Positions 34,576-45,690 of a DNA stretch of 64,000 bases are shown piece after piece; positions within the stretch are counted from its first letter, which is position 1, and every line of letters begins with the position of its first letter. The DNA lies in contig OX465296.1 in assembly GCA_949987735.1 (NCBI GenBank), forward strand, positions 209,977,082 to 210,041,081, given 5' to 3'. Under the pieces are notes generated by a model. It was not told where the DNA came from. It was given only the letters and a program-made list of their open reading frames with translations, and did not search any database. Made by a program: the position numbers and the translations under genes. The DNA comes from Leucophora obtusa (lineage: Eukaryota > Arthropoda > Insecta > Diptera > Anthomyiidae).

Positions 34576-35690
34576 TACACGCAGAGAAAAGATATGGTTG
34601 CAATATGATCACAGCTACAAAACTATGTTCCCTTGTTGTTGCAATTATATTATTAATGTATTAATCATACTTTGGAAATGATATGGTAGTTTATAATCAT
34701 TTTATAGTTAAAATCTCTCTTTTTTCGGTTACCATATTTTTCTCTCGTCTGCAATCATATATTATTTTCATTGGTATGATTTCGACAACTATAAGATGGT
34801 CACCATATTTTTTGAGATTTTGTGAAAAGAAGTTGGAAGAAGCAATCAAAGAAAATAAACATATTAAAAAAAAACATAAAAAATAGAAGAAAACTTATTG
34901 CAGTTAATTTTAATAGTAGCATTTTTTTTTGGAAGAAAGAATTCGGTCTAACCAGGAACCTTGAAATTAGATTGTACTTTAAAGTGCGTAGTGTAAAAAG
35001 TGATAAAAAAAGTGATTTATTTTTTAATTTTGGTACTCACACAGAAAAATTATTGTTGAAGAGCGTCCATAATAAGGAGTGCTACAGCTTTTCGTTTTGT
35101 ACGAAAATCAAGTTGAAAAACTGTACAAAATTGAAAAAAATGTAAAGAGTGCACGAAATAATCATAATGTGTTGCTAGTGATCATAATATCATCCTAGGT
35201 GATATTTTCGACATGACAATAATATGATCATTGGAAAAATATTATGATCATCAAGAAAATATTATGATCATAAGGAATTTATTATGATGATTTTTGGATA
35301 TATTGTGAAATATTTTTCTGCGTTTTATAGCTTCAATAATTTATTTTTATCTCTATATATAAGTGATTACTGAAGTTATTTAATTATGACTTTACTTGAA
35401 TGTGTAAATTAGTCTTTGAATAAATAGATGTCCTATCTTCAATTTAAACATGCATAGCTTTTCAATCAAGCTTCAGCAGAATTCTGGGAGAATACTATAG
35501 GGATAATATGCTAATATTGGGAGCATTTTGCAATCATATTGAGGTAATGTATTGACCATATTATGACAAAAAAGAGGAAAGAGTATAATTGTCACAACTA
35601 TGTAATAACATGATTGTCACAATCATAAACCCAAAAATATTTGATGCTCTTCGAATATGGTCATCCCAACCATGTTTTTTCTTTCGTGTA
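34576..35690. mobile_element. TIR element TACACGCAGAGAAAA (ATGATCAT-rich)
   Basis: Left TACACGCAGAGAAAAGATAT then GGTTGCAATATGATCAC, right CCCAACCATGTTTTTTCTTT then CGTGTA. The interior repeats ATTATGATCATAA words. Ends resemble those of 51599-52054 and, more weakly, 57727-58121. No transposase recognised. Confidence 0.7.
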
Positions 35691-36520
35691 GCGTCTCTGT
35701 AGGGTTATTTTTTATGCTTGCTTCTTAAAAATCCACAATTAGAAAGCTTTTAAGATTATTATGCAGATAATGTTATTAAAGCGTGATATTTTTATCAAAG
35801 AATAACGTTTTAAAAATTTTGAATCATTTTGATTTCCAGTGTAGTAGGGTTAATTTTCATTTGTTTTCTTTAAAAATACACACTTGTAAAGTTAAAATTC
35901 GTATCACAAATGCTTAAATACTGGCCCATCAAATATCATGCATAAATTAATGAACTTTTTCTAATAAATTTCTTATTCAGATTCTATTTTTGCAACAAAA
36001 GAAATTTTGCTATTAAATTAAAGGAATTCACAGTTTAAGTGTTATTATTGTAAAATAATAAGATGATTTTTGAAGTTTAAACTACACAAAAATTGTTAAA
36101 AATCATGCAGTTTTATAACGAAATCACGTTAGCACTTAAACTGTAAATTCCTTCATTGTTCTTTCACAATTTAATATAAATAAAAAATTACACTACAACC
36201 TTGACATTGAGTAGGAGCAAAGAATAAGTATTTCTCAATCGTGTTTGTAAACATTTAAGCCATGTAAGTGACTATAACAAGATTTTCAAAAGTTAATGGT
36301 CCTTGTACATTTTTCATGTTCCTTTCATCAGCAACAAGAATTTTATGTTATCCGTTGTTTTGTTGTTGTTTTGGTTTAGAAAATCTGGTTTTTAAACTAA
36401 AAATAACTAGACTTTGATTGAAAAAAAAACATTTTTAATGGTAGGACACAAGAAGAGTTCTCTATATCAAACCGTTATCGTGTTATTGATTTTATTTAAA
36501 TAAAGTAAATAAGAGATATT
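35691..36520. other. AT-rich spacer, no gene
   Basis: GAATTCACAGTTTAAGTG (about 36024) and GCACTTAAACTGTAAATTC (about 36131) form an inverted pair ~110 bp apart, a possible small MITE. Nothing else supported. Confidence 0.4.
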
Positions 36521-36542
36521 AACCCTCAGATGAGATAAAACA

Positions 36543-36617
36543 TTGCAACAATTCTAAAAGTTGAGTGCTTTGGACTGTTACACAAAAGGTTGCAGGTTCG
36601 ATCCCCAGCGACGGCAA
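36543..36617 (+). pseudogene. tRNA-Asn-like sequence, forward
   Basis: GGACTGTTACACAAAAGGTT and GCAGGTTCGATCCCC resemble the anticodon and T arms of eukaryotic tRNA-Asn (GTT). The D arm is worn. The segment is followed by GGCAACATCAATTT, shared with the opposite unit at 37263. Confidence 0.55.
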
Positions 36618-37262
36618 CATCAATTTGGGAATTTAATATTGTTACAAAACTGGATTAGCCTAATATGAAATGTTCTGGAATTTGGAAGAAAAATATCTCA
36701 AGAGACGGGATTTACTAAACCGTTCAAGGTGACAGCACTGGGTTTAAGTATAATCAGTATAATGTTAAGTAATTGGAGCTCTGTTATGAATAACATAACA
36801 GTTATAATTTTTGAAGCACTGAAATTTTCTACTATGTTCTACATTCACGGCCGTTAAACTATAAGAGACCGAACGTTACGAAGGAAGAGGAAGTTGCGCA
36901 TTAACATTTTTTTTTTTTTTTTTTTTTAAAGAGAAGCAACACTCAGGATATTCTTCCTATTAATTAACGTGTTGCTTCCTTTGAAAAGGGGATAGAGAAG
37001 AAGTGAAAGGTGGTGAAAGATGAAGGGCTTCAAATATGGTAAGACTATAATTGCCATATTTGAATTGAATTTTAGAACAGTTGTTGCGCGCCATCTGATG
37101 GTAAGTTGGCGAACTTTGTTAAAGCTTTTTTGTTCATAGCCCTGTTATATTATTTTACTTCGGTGGGGTTAAGTGCTATGTGAACACCGAAGGAGGACGC
37201 TGCGATATGTATGAGGGATAGAAAAAACTCATACATATTACTATTTTTAATAAATTGATGTT
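36618..37262. other. Spacer between inverted tRNA-like units
   Basis: Includes a long T-run (about 36909-36927), a degenerate GAAGCAACACTCAGG/ACGTGTTGCTTCC pair flanking it, and GGGTTAAGTGCTATGTGAAC. No gene. Confidence 0.4.
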
Positions 37263-37340
37263 GCCTTGGTTGGGGCTCGAACCCGCAACCTCACGTGTAA
37301 CGTGCAATATCCAACGCGCTAACCATTACACCATTGAAGT
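37263..37340 (-). pseudogene. tRNA-Asn-like sequence, reverse
   Basis: On the minus strand: canonical A box TGGTGTAATGGTTAGCGCG, then TTGCACGTTACACGTGAGGT and T arm GCGGGTTCGAGCCCC. The anticodon arm has become a CACGTTACACGTG palindrome, so no anticodon can be read. Outside the 3' end it reads GGCAACATCAATTT like the forward unit. Confidence 0.65.
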
Positions 37341-37648
37341 TGTACTTTAACATTTGTGCTGTTTAGTAGCGCTAATTTAGTTAGTAGTGCATTAGGTATA
37401 ATTAGGGCAACATAAAAGAATCCCGTAAAACATGATTTTTAGCTCAAAAAATCAGCTTTAAAAACTTCAAAAAATTCAAAAATTATCTAAAGATTGATAA
37501 AATTACAAAAAAAAATAATTATAATTTTTTTTTTAATTTACTGATTATTTTATAAGGCCTGTATTTACAAACACTTACTAAAGCAAAAAGATGTTTATTT
37601 CAAAAAGGTCTTATACAAAATTTGTTTAATAAACCTCTTATATCTCTT

Positions 37649-38364
37649 TACACTCATAGATATGAATCTGTAAAAATAGCAGAACAATTTACTACAAATT
37701 AGTTTAAAATGATACTGCAGAAAAAACTGTTGAAATTAGCAGATTTTGTTGCTAAATACTAGTAAAATAAGAACAGCAAAAACAAAAATGTTATAATTAC
37801 AGAATTTTATTTATATATTAGTTAACTTTTAGTTAATTGAAAACGAAAAATTGTACTGTAAAATCTGCAGAAAATTTTGCTAAATATTAGTTGACAAAAA
37901 ATATCAAAAATAAACTGCTGTATATACAAAACTTTTGTTATTTTTAAGCTAAATTTAGTTGAATGCAAATAGCAGTATGTCCTGTTAAATTAACAGAAAC
38001 ATTTGCTAAAAACAATTGTAAACTGCTATTTTCAAAAGGCTCGATTTTTATTTGCATTTAAAAAAACAATCTGAAAAAAACGTTGAAAATTTTTAAATTT
38101 TTTTGTGATTTTTTAGGCTACTAATTATTTAGCAAAATTGTTTGCTGATTTTAGCAGGTTAAGTTACTATTTTCTATTAGCAAAAATTTATGTAATTCAA
38201 ATATAACTAAAATTCTATATATTTAACAATTTTCTTTTTGCTGTTCCTGTCTTACTAATATATAGCAAAAACAATCTGCTAATTTTAGCAGTTTTTTCTG
38301 TAAAATCATTTTTAACTAATTTTTAGTAGTTTAGATTTTTTACAGACTTTTTTCTATAAGTGTA
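37649..38364. mobile_element. 'AGCAAA / TTTGCTAA' MITE family, full-length copy
   Basis: Left TACACTCATAGATATGAATC then TGTAAAAATAGCAG, right TTTTTTACAGACTTTTTTCT then ATAAGTGTA: inverted termini. The interior is largely self-complementary, with TTTGCTAAATACTAGTA, AGCAGAAA and TTAGCAGGTTAAGTTACTAT words. Partial copies at 16378, 20760, 30330 and 32084. Confidence 0.8.
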
Positions 38365-38541
38365 TTGTTAAGAACAAAGCTCTTGTTATTTTGCAACAAG
38401 TTATCAGTCAGTAATCTCTTTAAACTCCAATAAGGGTTAAACGCAAAAATGTAATAACTCCACCATAAGAACATTCAAGAAGACAATCCACGAAACCAGT
38501 TTCTATGTTACATTATAAACCTTACAAAGGAAACAAAATGG

Positions 38542-38580
38542 TATAAAAGCAAAATTCTGGTCTAGGACAAACGATAGTTA
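38542..38580 (+). promoter_or_regulatory. TATA box and possible initiator of gene 3
   Basis: TATAAAAG at 38542-38549 within GGTATAAAAGC, and ATAGTTATC ~32 bases downstream (about 38574) as a plausible start, leaving a ~40-base 5' UTR before the ATG at 38614. Confidence 0.6.
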
Positions 38581-38613
38581 TCTTTGAGAGACCTTAAAGA
38601 CACCATATAAAAA

Positions 38614-39061
38614 ATGTTAAGAATTGTAAGTGAAATGCAAAAAAGTAGATGTTAAAATTTACTAAGAGTAAACCTCTAACAACTTTTCCAAATTCCAGCT
38701 TACGTTTGTAGCACTGGTTAGTTTAGCAGCATCAGCTGCAATATCTACTCCCTTGCTGGCAGAACTGGAACCACAACCAGCCTTGGCACCGGCTAATACT
38801 AAACATGCTGGTTATGTGGAAGCGCTTACACCATTTTTAAGAGCCACACCTCTTGTAGCCACAGCGGCTATAGTTCCATCAACATTTACTACTGTACATC
38901 ATTTACCATATGCTTATGCCTCAAATTATGTGAGTATTATGTATGGTGGCAGATTTAACGAAACTTACAAAATTTAAATAATTTTTTTTTTTGCTACTCA
39001 CCTCGTATAGTTAACTTATGCTTCACCAGCTGAAATTTCACACTATCGTGTGGTTTACTGA
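38614..39061 (+). CDS. Small secreted Ala/Val-rich protein, three exons
   Basis: Exon 1 38614-38625 (Met-Leu-Arg-Ile) with GTAAGT donor; intron to TTCCAG at 38698; exon 2 38699-38929; second GTGAGT donor at 38930, acceptor CGTATAG at 39010; exon 3 39011-39061 ending TGA. The first join gives the signal peptide MLRILTFVALVSLAASAA. The second replaces a non-conserved read-through tail (VSIMYGGRFNETYKI) by LTYASPAEISHYRVVY, a Tyr/Val ending more like cuticle-type proteins, though unspliced read-through is possible. The 97-residue product is rich in Ala, Pro, Thr and Val, with LAPANTKHAGYVEALTPFL and HHLPYAYASNY, and no Cys after the signal. AATAAA is at 39128-39133. Same architecture as the genes at 1677 and 13771; a secreted cuticle-type role is inferred, no named family is certain. 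Confidence 0.82.
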
Positions 39062-39389
39062 ACCAAAGCAAAAAGTCTTTATGGGGAATATGGAAGCAGC
39101 CTAAAAGTAAACCAAGAAAAAAATGGAAATAAATTTAAAATAACAAATTTAAAAATGTTTTAAAACTTAAACAAGTAAATGAAACCAGTATTTTGCAATT
39201 AAAATGAAGTCAATTCAATGGGTAGTATGAACAAAAAATTGTTTATTGTTTTACTAATAAGAAGCAGTAGATGTTTTATTTTAATAAATTTATAAGTATC
39301 ATGTCAAAAATCGATCCATATCATGTATGGTCGTTAAGCCTTCCCAATGATTTGCAAATTTTTGTCTTTGTTGTATAGTAAAAGCAATC

Positions 39390-40812
39390 AAATTACACTG
39401 TACAACACAAAAAAAAACAATGTTCTGACAAATAATTCTGGCAGAGGGGAAAATAGACTTGTGTCGGCATTTTAAAAGTTAACATCTGGCTTTATTGTTT
39501 TTTGGGGGGGTTAAAGTTTTCCTCCCTTTTGCAAATGTTTATTGTGAATCGGCACAGGAAACCAATTTGAATCTTCCATTTTAGGTATAGGATGTGTTCA
39601 GCGAACTTATATAGAACACTACGAGGAATATTTTTGTGGAACATTTTAACCACTAACTCTTCAATTAGAGGGACTTCTTTGGCCCATTTTTAAATAGGGA
39701 CAAAAAAGACCCGCAAGTTAAAGAGCTAGAGGGTTAAAATGTTTCACACAAATATTTGTCATGAAATTCTACTATAAGTTTCTGAAGACATCAAAGTTAA
39801 AAATTTGACTTCAATGCCAGAAATAAGTCAAAACTTAAAACTAACCCCCTTTTGCAAATTTTTATTGTGAATCGGCATAGGAAACCAAGTGAATGTTACA
39901 TTTTAGGTATAGAATATGTTCAGCTAACTTATATAAAACTCTACGAGGAATATTTTTGTGAAACATTTTAACCCCCTAACTCTTCAATTAAAGGGACTTT
40001 TTTGGCCCCTTTTTAAAAAGGGACAAAAAAGGCCCGTAAGTTGAAGAGGTAGAGGGTTAAATTGTTCCGCAAAAATATTTGTCATGAAATTCTACTATAG
40101 GCGTCTGAAGACATCAAAGTTAAAAATTTAACTTCAATGCCAGAAATAAGTCAAAACTTAAAATGTGTTTAAGGGTTAATCTCATACTTATTCAGAATTG
40201 GTGCTTAAATGTCCAACAAACCTCTATTTTAGGGTGAAACCATGTGAATCTTCCATTTTAGGTATAGGATATGTTCAGCAAACTTATGTAAAACACTACG
40301 AGGAACATTTTTGTGGAATATTTTAACCCTCTAACTCTTTAACTTACGGGGTTTTTTGACCCTTTTTAAAAACCCCCCTAATTATAAAATTCCAATGTCA
40401 TCTTTCAAAACGCCGACACACATTTCTTTTTTGGTCTCCTCTACTGACATTGAATTTTTGCGGAACATTTTAACCCTCCAACTCTTCAACTTATGGGTCT
40501 TTTTGACACTGTTTAAAAAGGGCCAAAAGAGACGCTTTAATTGCAGAGTTAGAGGGTTAAAATATTCCACAAAAATGTCCCCCGTAGTGTTTTACATAAG
40601 TTCGCTGAACATATCCTATACCTAAAATGGAAGATTCACATGGTTTCCTATACCGATTCAAAATAAACATTTTCAAAAGAGGGGAAATTTCAATCCCCCA
40701 AAAACATAGGGCCAGACTAAAACTTTTAAAACGCCGATACACTTATATTTTTCTTTGGTCCCTCTGCCAGAATTAGTTGTCATCAGAACCTTTTTTTTGT
40801 ACAGTGTAATTT
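39390..40812. mobile_element. 1.4-kb foldback element with AAATTACACTGTACA ends
   Basis: Left AAATTACACTGTACAACAC, right TTTTTTTGTACAGTGTAATT then T. The two sides mirror each other for hundreds of bases: TTCTGGCAGAGGG, GTGTCGGCATTTTAAAAG, TTATTGTGAATCGGCA and TTCCATTTTAGGTATAGG appear on the left and, reverse-complemented, on the right. Within it ~95-bp TTAACCCTCTAACTCTTCAA palindromes occur at 39645-39740, 39965-40065, 40320-40375 (half) and 40462-40562. No coding. Partial copies at 28195 and 33190. Confidence 0.85.
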
Positions 40813-42801
40813 ATTTTCCAACACATAACAATTTAAATTTATGGCCGCCATATTGGATCCGCCATGTTGAATTTTTAAAATTTGATTTCAGATTCGTAAT
40901 CGGCTACCCAAAAACTTCCCCTGGTGGAAATTTGAAGTAAATCAGGCTACATAAGAAATTTAATGAAAAAATTGTTTGTCGCCATATTGGATCCGCCATT
41001 TTGAATTTCAAAATTTGAATTTCAGATTTTTAATCAGCGGATCCTAGACCTATATAATTGATTATTTTAAGTCCAATATAATAAAAACTAAAAATTAATG
41101 GCCGCCATCTTGGATCCGCAATTTTGAATTTTATATTTTTTATTTCAGATTCGTGATCAGCAACAACCAAACCCCCTTTGTGATATCTTTTAGTCCCATA
41201 TACTCAATATTCTAGTTTTGGCCAAAATTATATGATGCTGGCCCACTGTGCAGCATTGTGAATCGACCTTTAATGTAAAAATCGTTTTTAGCAATTTTTT
41301 TGTAAGTTTTATAAAGAAAATTTATATTTATCAGCAATAAAAAATGATTATTTACAAAAACCGGAAAACCGCTTTTGCAAACCAGTTTGATATGAAAAAA
41401 ACCGAAAAGTGGTTTGTCAAAAAGCTGGTTTTTAGAAGTGTTCGAAAACCGATTGTTCAACTAGGTAGAATACTTGACAACTCTAGGTAGAGAAGTCAAA
41501 ACTAATGGATCTTCATATATTTGTGTTTTCGGTTTAAAAAAGAGTATTTTCCAAAGCAATTATAGGTTTACCGATAAATATAAGAAACAAAAAAATACAG
41601 GTGCATTCTCCTTTATCATCTATCAAAATTGCAGCTTAATCGGAATTGTTACTTTGAAAAGTTTCCTTATTAGTACTTTAACTGATTTGGGCTGTTTTTT
41701 CTCAAAATTTATTTTCAGCAAATTCTAAATTGTCACTTGAGAGAGTTCTCTTTAAAGGAGTTTCAGAATTTTGTCAAGTAAGGTTAAATAAAATCTTTGA
41801 TCAAAGCTGCATTTCAATGAACCAAAAATAAAATAAAATTTTTTTATGGACATATAATTTTGAGTACTCATTACATTTTTTATATAAAGTTGATACAGAA
41901 AAGTATTAATGGCCTAGAATTAAATTTTTATAGAATATATTGTTATTTTGTACAATATATTTAAAATAACATACTCGTATAGCATTTTGTCAAAGAGTAT
42001 ACATAATAAAGAGATTGGGGGACTCTCTATCACTGCGAACATATTTGTTCTATTATGTGCCTTGGAACAGGAACATACTCAAACCAATATCACACAGCAA
42101 ACATGGCAATACGAAGAAGATTCTCCGAACATATCGCCAGGAAGAAAACATTTATTGCCGGCAATATCAATTTCGTATTCCGGAAGTTTCCTCCGTCGGA
42201 AACAACTGTTACACTAAAACAATACTTCAAGGCAATATGAAAGCAATAACTCATATGGAAGATAAAAGGGATATCGCTAAAAAAAAACTCCCGGTAATAT
42301 AAAAAAACGATTTAATTTTTTCATTATTAAATTTAAGCCTGAAAAACAATATCTGCATACATAATCCATTGACCCACTTATAAATTATCTTGATTTCATC
42401 TTAGCCGATTTTTCCCGAGCAATTAATCTTAACTTTTCACGAGTTTATTTCCTATATATCTTTTGATTGTTTTTGTACAAATTTAGTTTTATTTTTTTCC
42501 AAATTGATAAAAGATTTCAAACAAATTTGCTTTACCTTCCAAATGATACAAAGGTGATATTGCCGCAATATTGTCATAAAAAGTTATGACAAAATATAAA
42601 ATTTTTGAATTATTTTTTTACAAATATCTCCGAATTATCTTTCAAGTGATAAAAGGAAGACAATTTCACAGTAAATACTACTTGATTATTTTCATTCAAA
42701 TGACAAATATAAGATATCGCTTTAATATCTTCTTGGAAGGTATCTTTTAAATGTTTGCAGGGTCATTATGGGCGCTCTTTGTATGACTCAAAACATCGAT
42801 T
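40813..42801. other. Spacer with short GGCCGCCATATTGGATCCGC repeats
   Basis: GCCGCCATATTGGATCCGCC with TTTTGAATT occurs near 40842, 40979 and 41101 (three direct copies ~120-140 bp apart). A CAGCAAACATGGCAATAC...GTTTGCAGGG pair (about 42094 and 42757) suggests a further MITE. No gene supported. Confidence 0.5.
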
Positions 42802-44290
42802 CCCAGCCAGAAATTGATGATGGTACAAGAAACTAAGTACTCTCAAAACATTGTCAATACCAAAAATTAAACGTTTTGAGAACATTTGGAAATATCATCT
42901 TTAAAATGCTTTGATAACGTTTTTTAACAAATTTTACAACTGTTGATTAAAAGAAAGAAAATAATTTTTATTACTTTTTAAATCCCAGGCAGCAAAATTT
43001 GGATATTTTTTGAGGGTTCTTATTCTATGAGTCAAAAATTAGTCAAATAAAACACATTTTTTGAAATTTTCATCAAAAATTGCTCATATTTTGGACGAAA
43101 ATATGAGCCTTCTAAAATAGATCCAAATTATTAAATCCAAAAGATGGTTCAGAAATGACTCAGAAATGTAAACAAATTTTAATATTTTATGTCTGTTCCC
43201 GTACTTTACCGAAGTTACACAAACTAGCCCAAAGGCGTTCCCGTACTCAAAATTGCATTGTAAATTGTTTGGGCTGTTTTGGGTTCGCGCGGGTACTCGT
43301 GGTAACGTACAGGAACGCACATTTTGTGAACAATTCAAAAAAGGCTCAAAAAAAGATTAATTTTTGAGCCTTCGAATTTTTTAAATCATTTTTTTGAGTC
43401 ATTTTTGAATCAAAAAAGAAGGCTCTTTTGGATGAACCACTGTCATACAAAAATTTGAACTTTTAATAATATTTTTTGAGCTTTTTTTATTCATTTTTGG
43501 GCTTGTTTGCTGGCTGGGTAAGTTCAAAAATTCATCCAAAAGAGCTTTCTTTTTTGATTAAAAAAATGTCTAAAAAAAAAGATTTAGAAAAATTCGAAAG
43601 GCCTTTTTTGAATTGTTCACAAAATATTCAAATTTGTTTACATTTCTGAACCATCTTTTGGATTTAATAATTTGGCTCAAATTTTTGTGTCTTTTATGAT
43701 TCGTTTTAGAAGGCTTATTATTCGTCCAAAATATGAGCAATTTTCGACAAAAATTTTTAAAATTTCAAAAAAATGTGTTTTATTTGAGTAAGTTTTGAAT
43801 CGTAGAATAAGAACCCTCAAAAAAGTATCCAAACTTTGCTGGCTGGGTAATCATTTAAAACTAATTTAAGTTCTAATTAAATATACATATAAAAAAAATA
43901 AATAACAAATGTTTTTTAAGTACTAAGAAATTACTTTATTTTTTTGTATTTATAGTAGAAAATTGCTCTACTTTTCGTAGAGCAAAAAAAATTCTCGAAA
44001 GACACTCCACTTTTGTATTAATGCACTTTAAAATCACTTTATTTTTAGTTTTTCTAATGTTTTGAAAACGTTCTATAAACAAAAATTCTAACGCTTTAAA
44101 ATCACTTTATTTTTTGCTTTTGCAACGTTTCCAAAATACTCTAAATACAAACATGAGACCGTAAATCATGGTTATCATTTTAGTGTTCTGAGAACACTAT
44201 AAAACCCAAAAATATGTTGCTTTGATAACGCTTCAACCACCATATAAAGTGCTTTCAGAACGCTTTTATGTTTGTCAATTTCTGGCTGGG
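42802..44290. mobile_element. TIR element CCCAGCCAGAAATTGA, outer
   Basis: Left CCCAGCCAGAAATTGATGAT, right TGTCAATTTCTGGCTGGG. The body repeats TAAAATCACTTTATTTTT and ACGTTTTGAGAAC. The foldback 42984-43847 is nested inside. Confidence 0.8.
42984..43847. mobile_element. Foldback element CCCAGGCAGCAAA, inner
   Basis: Left CCCAGGCAGCAAAATTTGGA, right TCCAAACTTTGCTGGCTGGG. Nearly the whole element is two inverted arms (ATTGCTCATATTTTGGACGA versus TCGTCCAAAATATGAGCAAT-like). The centre holds a further small inverted pair CGTTCCCGTACTCAAAATT / GGTAACGTACAGGAACGC (about 43192-43318). An extra internal terminus TTGCTGGCTGGGTAAG lies at about 43506. Confidence 0.8.
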
Positions 44291-44407
44291 TTGTAACCAG
44301 GGATGGAAAATAATAATTTAGTTATAAAAATCAAGAATGGAACTATACTATGGAATTATACTATTCCAACAGTATTATAGCCCTAAATTATGAATTCTAA
44401 AAAACCA

Positions 44408-44985
44408 TACACTCAAAAAAATAAGTTAGTAGAAAAATTAGTAAAATGTCTTGTATATCAAGTTTACTAGTTTTTAGCAATTTTTTTGCTGAAATTCCGT
44501 TTTCAGCAAGTTTTAGTTATATTTTTTTAGCACTAAACTAATTTTGAACTAATGTTTTACTAATTATTTTGCCACAAAAATTGTGCTGATAACCACATAT
44601 ATAGCGTGGACGACAACCAGATAGACAAGGTGTAGATGTCGCAGCTTGTCTAGATGTACTACAGACAACGGGAATGATAAAAAAGAAAAACAACTCTTCA
44701 CAATACCAATATTTAAATTTTCAGCAAATAAATTAACTAAAGTAAAATTTCGCTACAAGTTTTTGAGTTTTTTTCAGTCTACTAATAATCAGCAAAAAAG
44801 TTTAATGATTTTAGCAAGAACTTTTTTCATTTGCCATCGACTAAGTGTTAGCAAAACTTTTGCTGAAGATTACTATTTTTTTGGTAAAAATCAGCTTGCT
44901 GATTTTCAGCAAACCTTTTGCTGAAATTACCAACTATTTTGCAAGCACACTCCTGACTAAAAATTTGCTGACTTTACTGAGTGTA
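44408..44985. mobile_element. TIR element TACACTCAAAAAAATAAGTT
   Basis: Left TACACTCAAAAAAATAAGTT, right TTGCTGACTTTACTGAGTGT then A. The interior is rich in TTTTCAGCAAA / TTTGCTGAA words. Non-coding. Confidence 0.7.
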
Positions 44986-44999
44986 CGTAAAAAATTGCA

Positions 45000-45690
45000 A
45001 AATAATATCGGAATGCGAAAAAAGGCTTTGGGGTTCAAAAAATTAATTAAAAGATTTACATCCTGCAAACGATGCCAAAATTTTCTTTTTTTGCAACTAA
45101 CCACCAAACTTTGTTTTATGAAATGGACATTATACTCCGTAGATTATAAATTTAAAAAACCGCACTTAAAAAATTGCAAAATAAAACGCGAAAAAAGACT
45201 TTGTGTATTATAGTCCCTAGATTATAAATTAAAAAGAAACGTACTTAAAAAATTGCAAAATAAAAGCGGAACGCGAAAAAAGACTTTGTGGTACAAAAAA
45301 TTAATTAGGAAACGTAATCAGCGATTTAGATTCTGCAAACAAATATATTGATGCAAAAATTTTCCTTTTTGCAAATTTTATTTTTCGCGATTTTTTTTGC
45401 AACTAGCCACCAAACATTGTTGAAATGTGTATTATAGCCCCTAGATTATAAATTAAAAAATAACGCACGTAAAGAATGGCAAAATAATAGCGGAATTTGA
45501 AAAAAGACTTTATGGTACAAAAATTTAATAGTTGCAAAATAACGGCGGAATTCGAAAAATGCTTTATGGTACAGAAAATGAATTAAGAGGTAATCAGCGA
45601 TCGACATTCTGGAAACGAATATATTGTTGCAAAAATTTCGCTTTTTGCAAATGTTTTTTTTCGCTAATATTTGCTAATATCTAAATATTT
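45000..45690. repeat. Degenerate tandem repeat AAAATTGCAAAATAA
   Basis: Imperfect ~110-bp to ~290-bp-spaced repeats of CCTAGATTATAAATTAAAAA, AAAATTGCAAAATAAAAGCG and CGAAAAAAGACTTTGTGGTA; degenerate to the right. Confidence 0.6.
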
